Below, piece after piece: positions 1-6,616 of a DNA stretch of 13,986 bases. Positions within the stretch are counted from its first letter, which is position 1. Every line of letters begins with the position of its first letter. Below the pieces are notes generated by a model. It did no database searches. It was not told the origin of the DNA and saw nothing but the letters and a program-made list of their open reading frames with translations. This stretch comes from Bacillota bacterium (GTDB lineage: Bacteria; Bacillota; Clostridia; Lachnospirales; Lachnospiraceae): positions 1-13,986 of the forward strand of contig JAEWHU010000314.1 in the NCBI GenBank assembly GCA_023387635.1, given 5' to 3'. The translations under genes were made by a program, and so were the position numbers.

Positions 1-323
1 TCACTGCATGGGTTGTCATTTCAGAGTTCACTTCCATGACGTATCACTAAGACCTCCCCAGGTAAGAACGCAATCTTCCTCTCCATCTATCTGCCACATT
101 TACATTAATTAATTTCGAGTAGTTATTGGACTTCGATTTGTATAGCAATCTTATCCTTAATTAATGCCTTGTATGTGATTTCTGTTCGTCAGACCAGAGA
201 TTTGCCCATGGACTTCCTTCAGATTCGCCCTCACGAACGACACCCTCGTCTTAGGCTATACACTTGCCACTACTAGGCTGTGTTAGGGACTTTAACCCAT
301 TAGATTGCGCCCATGCTGGGCAC
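1..323 (-). mobile_element. Group II intron, 5' portion (continues off the left edge)
   Basis: Read on the minus strand, the element begins at 323 with GTGCCC, fitting the GUGYG-like 5' end of bacterial group II introns. It continues with structured, non-coding sequence that I recognise from memory as the domain I region of Firmicute group II introns: the opening GTGCCCAGCATGGGC pairing, the GAGGGTGTCGTTCGTGAGGG segment near 225-245, AATCTGAAGGAAG and TCTGGTCTGACGAACAG further on, and a GAAGTGAACTCTGAAATGAC segment near the left edge, which in relatives precedes the reverse transcriptase ORF. No RT coding sequence, domain V or 3' splice site is inside the window, so whether the intron is complete cannot be judged. 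It sits 9 nt downstream of a terminator hairpin in the same orientation. That placement is typical of class C introns, but I cannot assign the class from this part alone. Confidence 0.82.
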
Positions 324-332
324 ACTATGATC

Positions 333-364
333 AAAAAAATGACAGGTAAACCTGCCATTTTTTT
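333..364 (-). terminator. Rho-independent terminator hairpin next to the intron
   Basis: The two 14-base arms (333-346 and 351-364) pair around a 4-base loop with one G-U wobble. On the minus strand the stem is followed by a run of seven T. The flanking A and T runs make it potentially bidirectional. It lies about 100 bases after the AraC fragment and directly before the group II intron start, so it is probably the old 3' end of that transcription unit and the insertion target of the intron. Confidence 0.8.
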
Positions 365-461
365 AACATTAAATATAAACCTTCACATTATGCCCTACAT
401 TATTAATCTATATTACCTTCCTATTAACAAGTTTTTCAAGTCTTTATAGCCCCAAGTGTAC

Positions 462-644
462 TTATACCATATTTAAAACAACTTGGACAGCACAGTTAGG
501 AGGATATTTTTGATATTCATTATCCACATAAAATATGGCTGGTGTTTGAGTTATTATAAGTAACCAACAATCATGTCCTTCTGGATCAAATGCAAAATTC
601 CCCTTATGCATAGCATCATCTTCCACATATCTTATATGATTCAT
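462..644 (-). pseudogene. AraC-family regulator, N-terminal fragment
   Basis: The 60-residue reading frame resembles only the start of the arabinose-binding-like cupin domain of AraC/XylS regulators. It has the pattern of an opening beta strand (residues about 16-22, FAFDPEG), then CWLLIITQTPAIFYVDNEY and a proline-rich turn ending in NCAV, where family members continue with the rest of the cupin and two C-terminal helix-turn-helix motifs. Here the frame stops after NCAVQVVLNMV, and I find no helix-turn-helix sequence in the following 100 bases in any frame. A plausible ribosome binding site (AGAAGG) precedes the ATG. An intact AraC protein is about 270-300 residues, so more than three quarters is gone. 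The fragment lies just after a broken old-yellow-enzyme gene on the same strand, so both look like remnants of one former operon. It could still be translated, but it cannot bind DNA. Confidence 0.65.
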
Positions 645-718
645 TTTGTTTTCCCTTCTTTAACTATAATTTATAGTAGCTCCTTAACTCTCTTGTCATA
701 ACCTTTTATTTCACAAAT

Positions 719-1160
719 CTACATTATAATTGACTTTTGAATTTCCCTTGCAAAACGCAAGCGGTTCTCAAGGCTTCCTCCATACTCATCAGTTCTTTGG
801 TTAAATAAGGAGATGGCAAACTGATCAATCAGATATCTGGAGTAATACCTTGGCATTGTAGGCATGAATTCGTTCCGTCATCTCTCTACCTGTGCGAATA
901 AAATGGATTGGATTGTGGGTGGAACATGGAACATTTGGCATTCCGTGCTCTTCTATTTCATTATCAACAAAGGTAACACCGGTAATTATTAATCCAGTAC
1001 CTCCCTTTGCCCTCTCTGTATAGTAATCAATTCCCCTCTGGTTAAATCCACCTTCTGCATCTGCGAGTCCTAACGGCCCCATTGGTGCTAGAGCAAAGCG
1101 ATTCTTAAGTTCTAATTTACCTATATTAGTAGGGGTAAATAAATTTTTATAATCTATCAT
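719..1160 (-). pseudogene. Old-yellow-enzyme / 2-enoate reductase-like gene, internally deleted and truncated
   Basis: The open frame from 1160 gives 111 residues that match the N-terminus of FMN-dependent NADH:flavin oxidoreductases of the 2-enoate reductase/BaiCD type (Oxidored_FMN barrel): LFTPTNIGKLELKNRFALAPMG, then RGIDYYTERAKGGTGLIITG. It hits a stop at 825 just after AKVLLQ. In the next frame the sequence resumes without a gap as RYLIDQFAISLFNQRTDEYG followed by GSLENRLRFAREI, the conserved block normally found roughly 75 residues later, and then stops at 719. The gene therefore has an internal deletion with a frame change near 826-832 and has also lost everything after the GGSLENR block, including the rest of the barrel and any FeS or Rossmann domain. 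The start is well supported (AGGAGG, good spacing). That ribosome binding site abuts the stop of the chemoreceptor gene upstream, showing former co-translation. Confidence 0.8.
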
Positions 1161-1169
1161 TCTTACCTC

Positions 1170-2009
1170 CTAAATCTCTTTTGATAATTTTTCTAATGTT
1201 TGTATCATGTCATTTAACCCTGTCATGGAAGCATTTATTTCTTGCAGTATGGCTATTTGCTGCCTAAATATAGAGTTAGATTCTTTTATGCTACCTGATA
1301 TATCATTAACTGATGTACCAAGCTCTTTTAATACATTATTTATTTTTTTAACAGAATCTATAGTATTACCAGACATTTTTCTTATTTCTTCTGCAACTAT
1401 CTGAAAACCTCTGCCCCTATCTCCTGCTCTCGCTGCCTCGATAGAAGCATTCAACCCGAGTAGGTTGGTTTGTGATGAAATTTTATGTATAAAATTTAAA
1501 ACATCATTTGTTCCATCTGCATATTCAGTAGCTTTTTCAGATTTTTCTGCTATATCACTGTTCATTACTGCCAGCTTTTGAATATCATTTTGTAACTCAT
1601 TTACTGCATTTGTAACGACCCCAAAAGCGGACGTCAATTTCTTAGCTATGTCCATCAATTCCTTACTTCTTTGTAAATTTTTTGCTACCAATACAGAGCC
1701 TACAACTTTTTTTTGTGAGTTATATAATGGGACAGCATAAGATCTAAAAGGAGCCCCATAGATTTCCTTTGATACTTCTTTTATTATAACATTTCCTGAT
1801 ATAATAGCTTGTGATGCAGCTCCCCCTTCTGGAATGGGCGCTCCTAATTCTATTTTTAGTGGCAAGCTCTTACAGATCTGGTTAAATAAAAACTTTTCAT
1901 TGTCTGTTATGGCAATTGAAATCTCATTCTCAAAAAAATGTGGCATATAAGGTAAAACCTTATGAAAAGCTATAAGTATATCTTCCTTGATAAGACTGGA
2001 TTCTTCCAT
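1170..2009 (-). CDS. Soluble methyl-accepting chemotaxis-type receptor
   Basis: This 279-residue protein has no membrane segment or signal peptide. Residues about 10-112 form an alpha/beta sensor-like region with the pattern GAPIPEGGAASQAI, GAPFRSYAVPLYNSQKKVVG, resembling small cytoplasmic sensor domains; the ligand is unknown. Residues about 125-275 are the helical MCP signalling hairpin. Its tip, QTNLLGLNASIEAARAGDRG at 180-199, is the highly conserved segment that contacts CheA and CheW. In known receptors this module controls flagellar rotation or another CheA-linked output. At 279 residues it is much shorter than transmembrane receptors, as usual for cytoplasmic types. The ATG at 2009 is preceded by AGGAGGG at good spacing. 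Its stop codon lies only 9 bases before the start of the (now broken) ene-reductase gene, so it was once the first gene of that operon and may have sensed a related redox or substrate signal. Confidence 0.88.
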   Translation of the reverse strand: MEESSLIKEDILIAFHKVLPYMPHFFENEISIAITDNEKFLFNQICKSLPLKIELGAPIPEGGAASQAIISGNVIIKEVSKEIYGAPFRSYAVPLYNSQKKVVGSVLVAKNLQRSKELMDIAKKLTSAFGVVTNAVNELQNDIQKLAVMNSDIAEKSEKATEYADGTNDVLNFIHKISSQTNLLGLNASIEAARAGDRGRGFQIVAEEIRKMSGNTIDSVKKINNVLKELGTSVNDISGSIKESNSIFRQQIAILQEINASMTGLNDMIQTLEKLSKEI

Positions 2010-2126
2010 ATTTCCCTCCTGTAAATAAAGTAATGATAAAAAGCTATGTTTAACATCTAAAGGTTGGAAAATGAAATCTTCCTATGCATCATTCATTCCA
2101 ACTGTTGATACTTGAATTGTATAAAC

Positions 2127-2156
2127 ACTATATTAACTATATCATGGCTTAGACAA
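2127..2156 (-). promoter_or_regulatory. Possible sigma-A promoter of the chemoreceptor gene
   Basis: On the minus strand TTGTCT (2156-2151) is separated by 18 bases from TATAGT (2132-2127), about 118 bases before the ATG at 2009. The -35 overlaps the last codons of the rhodanese gene. The first 18 bases resemble the corresponding stretch in the putative jetA promoter. It is a prediction from consensus only. Confidence 0.38.
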
Positions 2157-2985
2157 TAATTCTACCATTATATGGATATTGCTCTATACCAGGTATAGTA
2201 TAAATTTTGCTATATCCTGCACCTATTAGTGTATGTACTGCTACGGAACTCTTATACCCCTTTTGGCAATAAAGGATTATGGGAGTATCTCTATTTTCAC
2301 ATACTGAAAACGGGTTATTTGCTATATTTATGAGCGGTATACAAATGCTTCTCTCAATATGCCCTTTTTTATATTCCTCATCGGTACGTACATCAACAAG
2401 CCTTACCATAGTATCATTTGCCATCAACTCCCATACTTCATCTGGCGATAGAATTGTAGTCGTATATTTTCTACCTTCAGTCTGTGGAATACGTTGCTCC
2501 TTATCAAGAATCTTAATAACTACTGCCGCAGCTTCCTCACCCGTTACACTACCTTGCACATCGAATACATTGTTGTCACTGCTATGCATTATACCTTTCA
2601 CATACATTTGTGCTATATGCATAACGCAGGTATGACAAGAATATAAGTCTTTAAGATTTTCTGCAGCTGACCAATCGTCCTCATCACTTTCTTTAATTTC
2701 AGTCAAAAGCACTTCATGAACAATTCTTGCAACAGAACGACGCTCAACTGGATTTCTTATATTTGTCATATCATAGTCTTCAATTATCCCATTATACAAT
2801 GCATAATCCATATATCCTGATGACCAATTGTCACGAGTTGGAGCTATATTGCCTTTACAACTTTGAATCATCATCGTTACAAACTGTTCTGTTGTAATTG
2901 GAGCATCGGGATGAAATAAACCTTCATCCTCTTCAAGAATCTCCACCAAGTTAGAGATTATATCTGCTTTATGTAATTTTTTCAT
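2149..2985 (-). CDS. SLH-like repeat and rhodanese domain protein
   Basis: This 278-residue protein has two parts. Residues about 15-165 show three degenerate S-layer-homology-like repeats: LFHPDAPITTEQFVTMMIQ; then WSSGYMDYALYNGIIEDY with RNPVERRSVARIVHEVLL; and MHIAQMYVKGIMHSSDNNVF with SVTGEEAAAVVIKIL. Residues about 177-278 are a rhodanese domain: VRLVDVRTDEEYKKGHIERS, the active-site loop CQKGYKSS beginning at Cys240, and a C-terminal GYSKIYTIPGIEQYPY segment. Rhodaneses transfer sulfane sulfur through the loop cysteine. The loop here carries Lys where Arg is common (CxxGxRS), which may alter substrate preference. There is no signal peptide or membrane segment, so the protein should be cytoplasmic although SLH repeats normally anchor exported proteins to the cell wall. 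A weak ribosome binding site (AAAGGAT) precedes the ATG. It lies 72 bases after the alpha-galactosidase on the same strand; a functional link is not evident. Confidence 0.8.
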   Translation of the reverse strand: MKKLHKADIISNLVEILEEDEGLFHPDAPITTEQFVTMMIQSCKGNIAPTRDNWSSGYMDYALYNGIIEDYDMTNIRNPVERRSVARIVHEVLLTEIKESDEDDWSAAENLKDLYSCHTCVMHIAQMYVKGIMHSSDNNVFDVQGSVTGEEAAAVVIKILDKEQRIPQTEGRKYTTTILSPDEVWELMANDTMVRLVDVRTDEEYKKGHIERSICIPLINIANNPFSVCENRDTPIILYCQKGYKSSVAVHTLIGAGYSKIYTIPGIEQYPYNGRIIV

Positions 2986-3019
2986 ACCATTAATCCTTTT
3001 CTAACTTACTAAACGAATC

Positions 3020-3051
3020 AATCTTTTCCAAAAAAATATTTATAAAAGATT
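3020..3051 (-). repeat. AT-rich inverted repeat after the alpha-galactosidase
   Basis: The 8-base arms AATCTTTT (3020-3027) and AAAAGATT (3044-3051) flank a 16-base AT-rich loop, starting 7 bases past the alpha-galactosidase stop. The stem is AT-rich and the T run lies inside the loop rather than after the stem, so it is at best a weak terminator or an mRNA 3' stabilising hairpin. Confidence 0.3.
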
Positions 3052-3057
3052 ACCGTC

Positions 3058-4902
3058 TTAAGCTGGAGTTACTCTTATGGTTACATTGTCATAGGCATCA
3101 ATTCCTGTAACAGAGAAGATCCTAGAAGTGTTCCTTGTCTCCTCACCTGTCCATAAATTAGTTATATAATAACTTGTGGCATTTTCAAATTTTTTAACAT
3201 TGTTCATTTTATGGCCGATATACTTGATAATACAACTTACATCTACCAAATGTTCCTTAGTATCTCTAGCGTCGCTAAGATTTATAAAGGATAATGCAAT
3301 ATCACCATTAAAAAGAGGTTTTGCTAGAATATCCACTCGGTCGTTATTCGTAACATATGCAGTATCAGGATTGATATTATCTATTGAGCAATAGATTCTT
3401 TTTGCCTGTATACCAAGCTTATCTTGATTTAATGCAATGGCACCTTTGTTTGCAATAATGTTCCATAGCTCATCTCCTTTAATTACTCTCCTTAAATCCA
3501 AGCCAAGCATAAGCGGTGAATTCATCATACACCACATAGTCATATGTGTTTTATTCATAGTATTCGTTATTCCGTTCATACCGATTACAAGCATATCAGG
3601 ATCGTTCCACCCTTTGTCAAGTCCGGCAAACTCGTCCATAATAATACATTTATTGTATTGAGAGGTTATACTTGCTGTATTATTTGAACTCCATACAGCC
3701 TGGCCTGGGTTTCCATCCGCTCCAACCCAAAAAGTTATATCATTTAATATACGCCAGGAGTGTCCTATCTTATATCCCCAGTTTTGTGGTTGTGTTTTTC
3801 CCCACTCACAGATGGAAAATATAATTTCATGATTTGGGTTAGCCTGATTTAATCCCTCAAACAAAGCTGCATATGAATTAAGGGTATTCTCTTGCCTTCT
3901 ATGGTTCATAAGTCGAATTATATTTTCTCCCTTCTGTAAAGATACCACTATTTCATCGGAATCTATAAAGGTAGTTGTGCTTTTTGTAAGAGGAAGTATA
4001 TTATCAAAATATCTAGTTTCATTTTCTAACGGTCCAACTGCAAGTTGTAGCCAGCGCCCAGTACCAATTTCCTCACCACTTGCAAAATTTACAGTTATGA
4101 TATAGTCTCCCCTCACTGGTGCATTTACAGTAAAAGAAAGTTCACTAAAGCGATCACCAACAGGAGTTGTACCCACATTAGTTCCGTCCAAGGTTCCGAT
4201 ATTAGTAACATAATCAGCATCATATTTTAATGCACCCTCACCTAACAGTCCCCCGTCCTTAACTGCATTTAAAGTTACTTGAAAATCTTCACTAGAGACC
4301 GTTATACTTCTGATATTTGGTGCATAGGTGTATTTTGTATTTGTTCCATCTGAGAAGGTTGCATTATCCCATAGATAATAGCAGTTATCAACTTTTAAAA
4401 AGTCAACACCCCAGTCAATATAAGACTTTGCATCCACATCCTCATATCCACAAGTACCTACAGCAGATCCAGCACATAGATTAGTACCAACATCATTATA
4501 CATACCAAATTTAAGTCCCTTATTGTGTACATAATCTGATAATGCCTTAAAACCATTAGGAAATTTTATTGTTTCATTTGCCAGTAAACCGTTTACTCGT
4601 TCTGACTTATAGCAACCATCATCTAGTACTACATATTCATATCCCAAGTCTGCTAATTCTAACTGAACAAGTTGCTCAGCCATTTCCTTAGTTAGTATCT
4701 CACTGTTCTTACTACCAAAGGCATTCCAGCTATTCCACCCCATCGCAGGAAGAAGGCCCTTTTTTTTATTTAAAAGCACTTCTCCATTACAGTAAGCAGG
4801 AAACATATAATCTGGATCTGTAATCTCATCCGGCGCTATTCTTGATGTCTTTCTTACTGATATAGTTTTTTCTACTCCATTTAATTTAAGAATGTTGTTC
4901 AT
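3058..4902 (-). CDS. GH27 alpha-galactosidase with inserted beta-sandwich domain
   Basis: This enzyme hydrolyses terminal alpha-galactosyl residues (raffinose-family sugars, galactomannan side chains); the exact substrate is unproven. I start it at the ATG at 4902 (614 residues) because AGGAGG precedes it by 7 bases. A longer frame opens at 4977 but lacks such a site. Numbering from 4902, the GH27 barrel begins near residue 50 (GLLPAMGWNSWNAF), has VVLDDGCY near 91-98, GLKFGMYNDVGTNLCAG near 129-145 and the nucleophile Asp172 in FLKVDNC. From about 200 to 345 the barrel is interrupted by a beta-rich region (FSELSFTVNAP, YIITVNFASGEE, IVVSLQKGENIIRLMNH) that looks like a CBM6/35-type sandwich. 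The barrel resumes at IIFSICEWG, with the acid/base Asp388 in SWRILNDI and WNDPDMLVIG near 432-441. The last 90 residues resemble the GH27 C-terminal beta domain. No signal peptide is visible, so it probably acts inside the cell on imported oligosaccharides. The divergent AraC gene is its likely regulator. Confidence 0.9.
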   Translation of the reverse strand: MNNILKLNGVEKTISVRKTSRIAPDEITDPDYMFPAYCNGEVLLNKKKGLLPAMGWNSWNAFGSKNSEILTKEMAEQLVQLELADLGYEYVVLDDGCYKSERVNGLLANETIKFPNGFKALSDYVHNKGLKFGMYNDVGTNLCAGSAVGTCGYEDVDAKSYIDWGVDFLKVDNCYYLWDNATFSDGTNTKYTYAPNIRSITVSSEDFQVTLNAVKDGGLLGEGALKYDADYVTNIGTLDGTNVGTTPVGDRFSELSFTVNAPVRGDYIITVNFASGEEIGTGRWLQLAVGPLENETRYFDNILPLTKSTTTFIDSDEIVVSLQKGENIIRLMNHRRQENTLNSYAALFEGLNQANPNHEIIFSICEWGKTQPQNWGYKIGHSWRILNDITFWVGADGNPGQAVWSSNNTASITSQYNKCIIMDEFAGLDKGWNDPDMLVIGMNGITNTMNKTHMTMWCMMNSPLMLGLDLRRVIKGDELWNIIANKGAIALNQDKLGIQAKRIYCSIDNINPDTAYVTNNDRVDILAKPLFNGDIALSFINLSDARDTKEHLVDVSCIIKYIGHKMNNVKKFENATSYYITNLWTGEETRNTSRIFSVTGIDAYDNVTIRVTPA

Positions 4903-5039
4903 AAAAAATCCTCCTTGTGTTATGGTTATTCTTGCATACAGGCCTCTTCTATGATGAAAATATGCAAATATATTCATCTACAATCATCTTCTACACTCTA
5001 ATCATAAATCAAATTCATGCTTAATTAAATATATTTATA

Positions 5040-5069
5040 TTGAGTAATTATGGGATAATGTGATATATT
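5040..5069 (+). promoter_or_regulatory. Probable promoter of the AraC regulator gene
   Basis: TTGAGT (5040-5045) and TATATT (5064-5069) are separated by 18 bases and lie about 105 bases before the regulator's ATG. The long leader this implies contains two inverted repeats. I could not find an equally good promoter for the divergent alpha-galactosidase, which may need activator help. Confidence 0.45.
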
Positions 5070-5081
5070 GAAAGCGGATGA

Positions 5082-5108
5082 GCTATCACAAGCTCGCTTG
5101 TGTATAGC
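5082..5108. repeat. Strong inverted repeat in the divergent intergenic region
   Basis: GCTATCACAAGC (5082-5093) and GCTTGTGTATAGC (5096-5108) are reverse complements except for one extra base, with a 2-base centre. This could be an operator for the neighbouring regulator, or a hairpin in its mRNA leader, just downstream of the predicted -10. No T run follows, so a simple terminator is unlikely. Confidence 0.6.
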
Positions 5109-5122
5109 GATTGGAGTAATAA

Positions 5123-5149
5123 GATTATGAACTGTTTCTGTTCATGATC
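5123..5149. repeat. Second inverted repeat in the regulator leader
   Basis: GATTATGAAC (5123-5132) and GTTCATGATC (5140-5149) form 10-base arms with one mismatch around a 7-base centre (TGTTTCT), 25 bases before the regulator ATG. The spacing and dyad form suit a protein binding site or autoregulatory operator; a leader hairpin is the alternative. Confidence 0.5.
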
Positions 5150-5174
5150 TATTGATTAAAGAGGAGTTGATTCA

Positions 5175-6008
5175 ATGAAACTATATTATGCAAAAAGTCC
5201 TTTACTATCCTCTGATCTTTATCCCATGCAATATGGTGAACAACAGTGTGATAATGGATATGCCTTTGGCCCCGCAGTACGTAATTTTTATTTAATTCAT
5301 TACATTTATAGTGGGCAAGGTGAATTACATATTAACAAGAAAACTTACAAAATTCATGCAGGACAATTTTTTCTTATTTACCCAAAACAAACGGCATATT
5401 ATAAAGCAGATGACAAGGATCCGTGGATGTACGGCTGGATTGAGTTTGACGGTAGCTTTTCTGAAAAGCTTATGACTGTGGCAGGGTTCTCCCATGATAA
5501 CCACGTTTTAAATGATGATGATGAAGTTGGAAATATACTTAAGAATATTATTGATTTAGGCTGGTCTGACTTTGAAACAATCATGGGTCATTTCTGGTTC
5601 TTTATCGCTTCCCTTACTAAGGGAAAACTATTGAAAAAAGATGAGAATGCAGCGGAAACCTATGTCTCTAATGCAAAAAAGTACATAAGGAGTAATTTAC
5701 ATAAAAAGATTACGGTTACAGAAATAGCTCAATTTTTAAATATTGACCGGAGTTATCTTACACGAATCTTTAAGAGTATATATGATATAAATACTCAACA
5801 ATTTATCCTATCATTAAAAATGGAGATGGCTTCACAATCTCTTAAAAAAAGTAATATGACCATCAAAGAAGTGGCTAATAGTGTCGGTTATGATAATCAG
5901 ATGGAATTTTCAAAGCTGTTTAAAAAACACTTTCATGTAACACCAACACAATGGAGAGAAAAGGATTGTTATCAGCAGTCCATTCAGTATTATGGGATAA
6001 ATCAATGA
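5175..6008 (+). CDS. AraC-family transcriptional regulator of sugar use (MsmR/RafR-like)
   Basis: At 277 residues this is the normal length for the family. Residues about 25-95 are the cupin-like effector-binding domain (YLIHYIYSGQGELHI, AGQFFLIYPKQTAYYKAD, WMYGWIEFDG). The DNA-binding half is at about 165-262: a first helix-turn-helix near 180-201 (VTEIAQFLNIDRSYLTRIFK) and a second near 228-262 (MTIKEVANSVGYDNQMEFSK, then HFHVTPTQWR), matching the family signature. The overall pattern resembles activators of raffinose and melibiose genes, which bind an alpha-galactoside in the cupin and switch on the adjacent enzyme. It is the only plus-strand gene in the window and is divergent from the GH27 alpha-galactosidase, the most likely target. 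The ATG follows GAGGAG at 9 bases. The specific sugar is an inference from the neighbour. Confidence 0.92.
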   Translation: MKLYYAKSPLLSSDLYPMQYGEQQCDNGYAFGPAVRNFYLIHYIYSGQGELHINKKTYKIHAGQFFLIYPKQTAYYKADDKDPWMYGWIEFDGSFSEKLMTVAGFSHDNHVLNDDDEVGNILKNIIDLGWSDFETIMGHFWFFIASLTKGKLLKKDENAAETYVSNAKKYIRSNLHKKITVTEIAQFLNIDRSYLTRIFKSIYDINTQQFILSLKMEMASQSLKKSNMTIKEVANSVGYDNQMEFSKLFKKHFHVTPTQWREKDCYQQSIQYYGINQ

Positions 6009-6040
6009 TGACTTATATATACCCTTTTACTAAAATGTAA

Positions 6041-6079
6041 AAATCCGCCACACCTTAGCAATAAGGTGATAGCGGATTT
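6041..6079. terminator. Bidirectional terminator shared by the AraC and stay-green genes
   Basis: The outer arms AAATCCGC (6041-6048) and GCGGATTT (6072-6079) and the inner arms ACCTTA (6052-6057) and TAAGGT (6062-6067) form a long hairpin with a GCAA loop. It lies between two convergent genes, 33 bases past each stop. On the minus strand the stem runs into TTTTT, so it serves the stay-green gene best. Confidence 0.85.
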
Positions 6080-6111
6080 CTACTGATTTGTTTCTAGAAA
6101 GCCTTTACTAT

Positions 6112-6564
6112 TTATTTATAGATGCCAATAACTCCAAAATAATATGTCATGTCATATGCAGGATTACTTGAGTAAAAGTGGATAAATACCGGTGTATTAT
6201 CTAGATTAGGATCTTTGTCAAACAAAAATCTGTCAGATTGGCGTAAGGCTTGAAGTGCTGTAGGCATTTCGTTATAAAAAACACTATTTCTTATATTAGC
6301 ATTTCCTATTACTCCTTCACCATCTACAATTACCGAACCAACTAAAGCAATTCCTTCTTTATTTTGCTCCCAGGCAATCCTTACCTCGTCACGCATTATA
6401 GTAATTTGATCTTTGGCATAATTTTCGGACACAAACACAAATAGTTCTGTGGTTGTATCCGAATGAGTAATCGTATATTTTCTGCTCATAACAGGCTCAT
6501 ATGGTTTCATTATATCCCGATATTGCACAAATATTTTTTGAGGATTAAGTTCTCTCACTTTCAT
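6112..6564 (-). CDS. Stay-green (SGR) family protein
   Basis: The 150-residue protein follows the stay-green family pattern along its whole length: LNPQKIFVQYRDIMKPYEPV, then RKYTITHSDTTTELFVFVS (31-46), MRDEVRIAWE (57-66), VDGEGVIGNANIRNSVFYNE, LDNTPVFIHFYSS and a C-terminal YYFGVIG. Plant SGR removes magnesium from chlorophyll a, and bacterial homologues from non-photosynthetic species have been reported to do the same in vitro; their native role is unknown. The His34-Ser-Asp36 and Asp59 region matches the conserved polar residues proposed as the active site (from memory). No membrane segment or signal peptide is present. The start fits the family's N-terminus, but the GGAG is only about 2 bases from the ATG, which is unusually close. 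It has its own promoter after jetD and a strong terminator, so it is probably a separate unit from the Wadjet operon. Confidence 0.85.
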   Translation of the reverse strand: MKVRELNPQKIFVQYRDIMKPYEPVMSRKYTITHSDTTTELFVFVSENYAKDQITIMRDEVRIAWEQNKEGIALVGSVIVDGEGVIGNANIRNSVFYNEMPTALQALRQSDRFLFDKDPNLDNTPVFIHFYSSNPAYDMTYYFGVIGIYK

Positions 6565-6587
6565 ATCTCCATCATATAATTACTTAT

Positions 6588-6616
6588 ATCCTATTCAGAG
6601 AGGAAAAAAGTGTTAA
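6588..6616 (-). promoter_or_regulatory. Probable sigma-A promoter of the stay-green gene
   Basis: On the minus strand TTAACA (6616-6611) is followed after exactly 17 bases by TAGGAT (6593-6588), 23 bases before the ATG. The 143-base gap after jetD shows no convincing terminator (only a short GGCT/AGCC stem near 6677-6692), so read-through from the Wadjet operon is also possible. Confidence 0.5.

Noticed and set aside
264..449. Plus-strand 61-codon frame
   Set aside because: It runs antisense across the intron 5' end and the terminator hairpin and has no ribosome binding site or family resemblance.
366..461. Possible remaining AraC C-terminus after the fragment
   Set aside because: No helix-turn-helix pattern appears in any minus-strand frame; a short frame ending WGYKDLKNLLIGR is not recognisable.
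2063..2102. Inverted repeat GTTGGAA...TTCCAAC before the chemoreceptor gene
   Set aside because: The arms are only 7 bases of perfect match with a long spacer; too weak to call a regulatory site.
2279..2635. Plus-strand 118-codon frame
   Set aside because: It is antisense to the rhodanese gene, which has clear domain matches.
4903..4977. Longer N-terminus for the alpha-galactosidase (25 extra residues)
   Set aside because: The ATG at 4902 has a strong AGGAGG at 7 bases; the upstream ATG has none, and the extra residues include the ribosome binding site.
5069..5079. Possible CcpA cre site (TGAAAGCGGAT) near the regulator promoter
   Set aside because: Only the left half matches the consensus; the right half lacks the required CA end.
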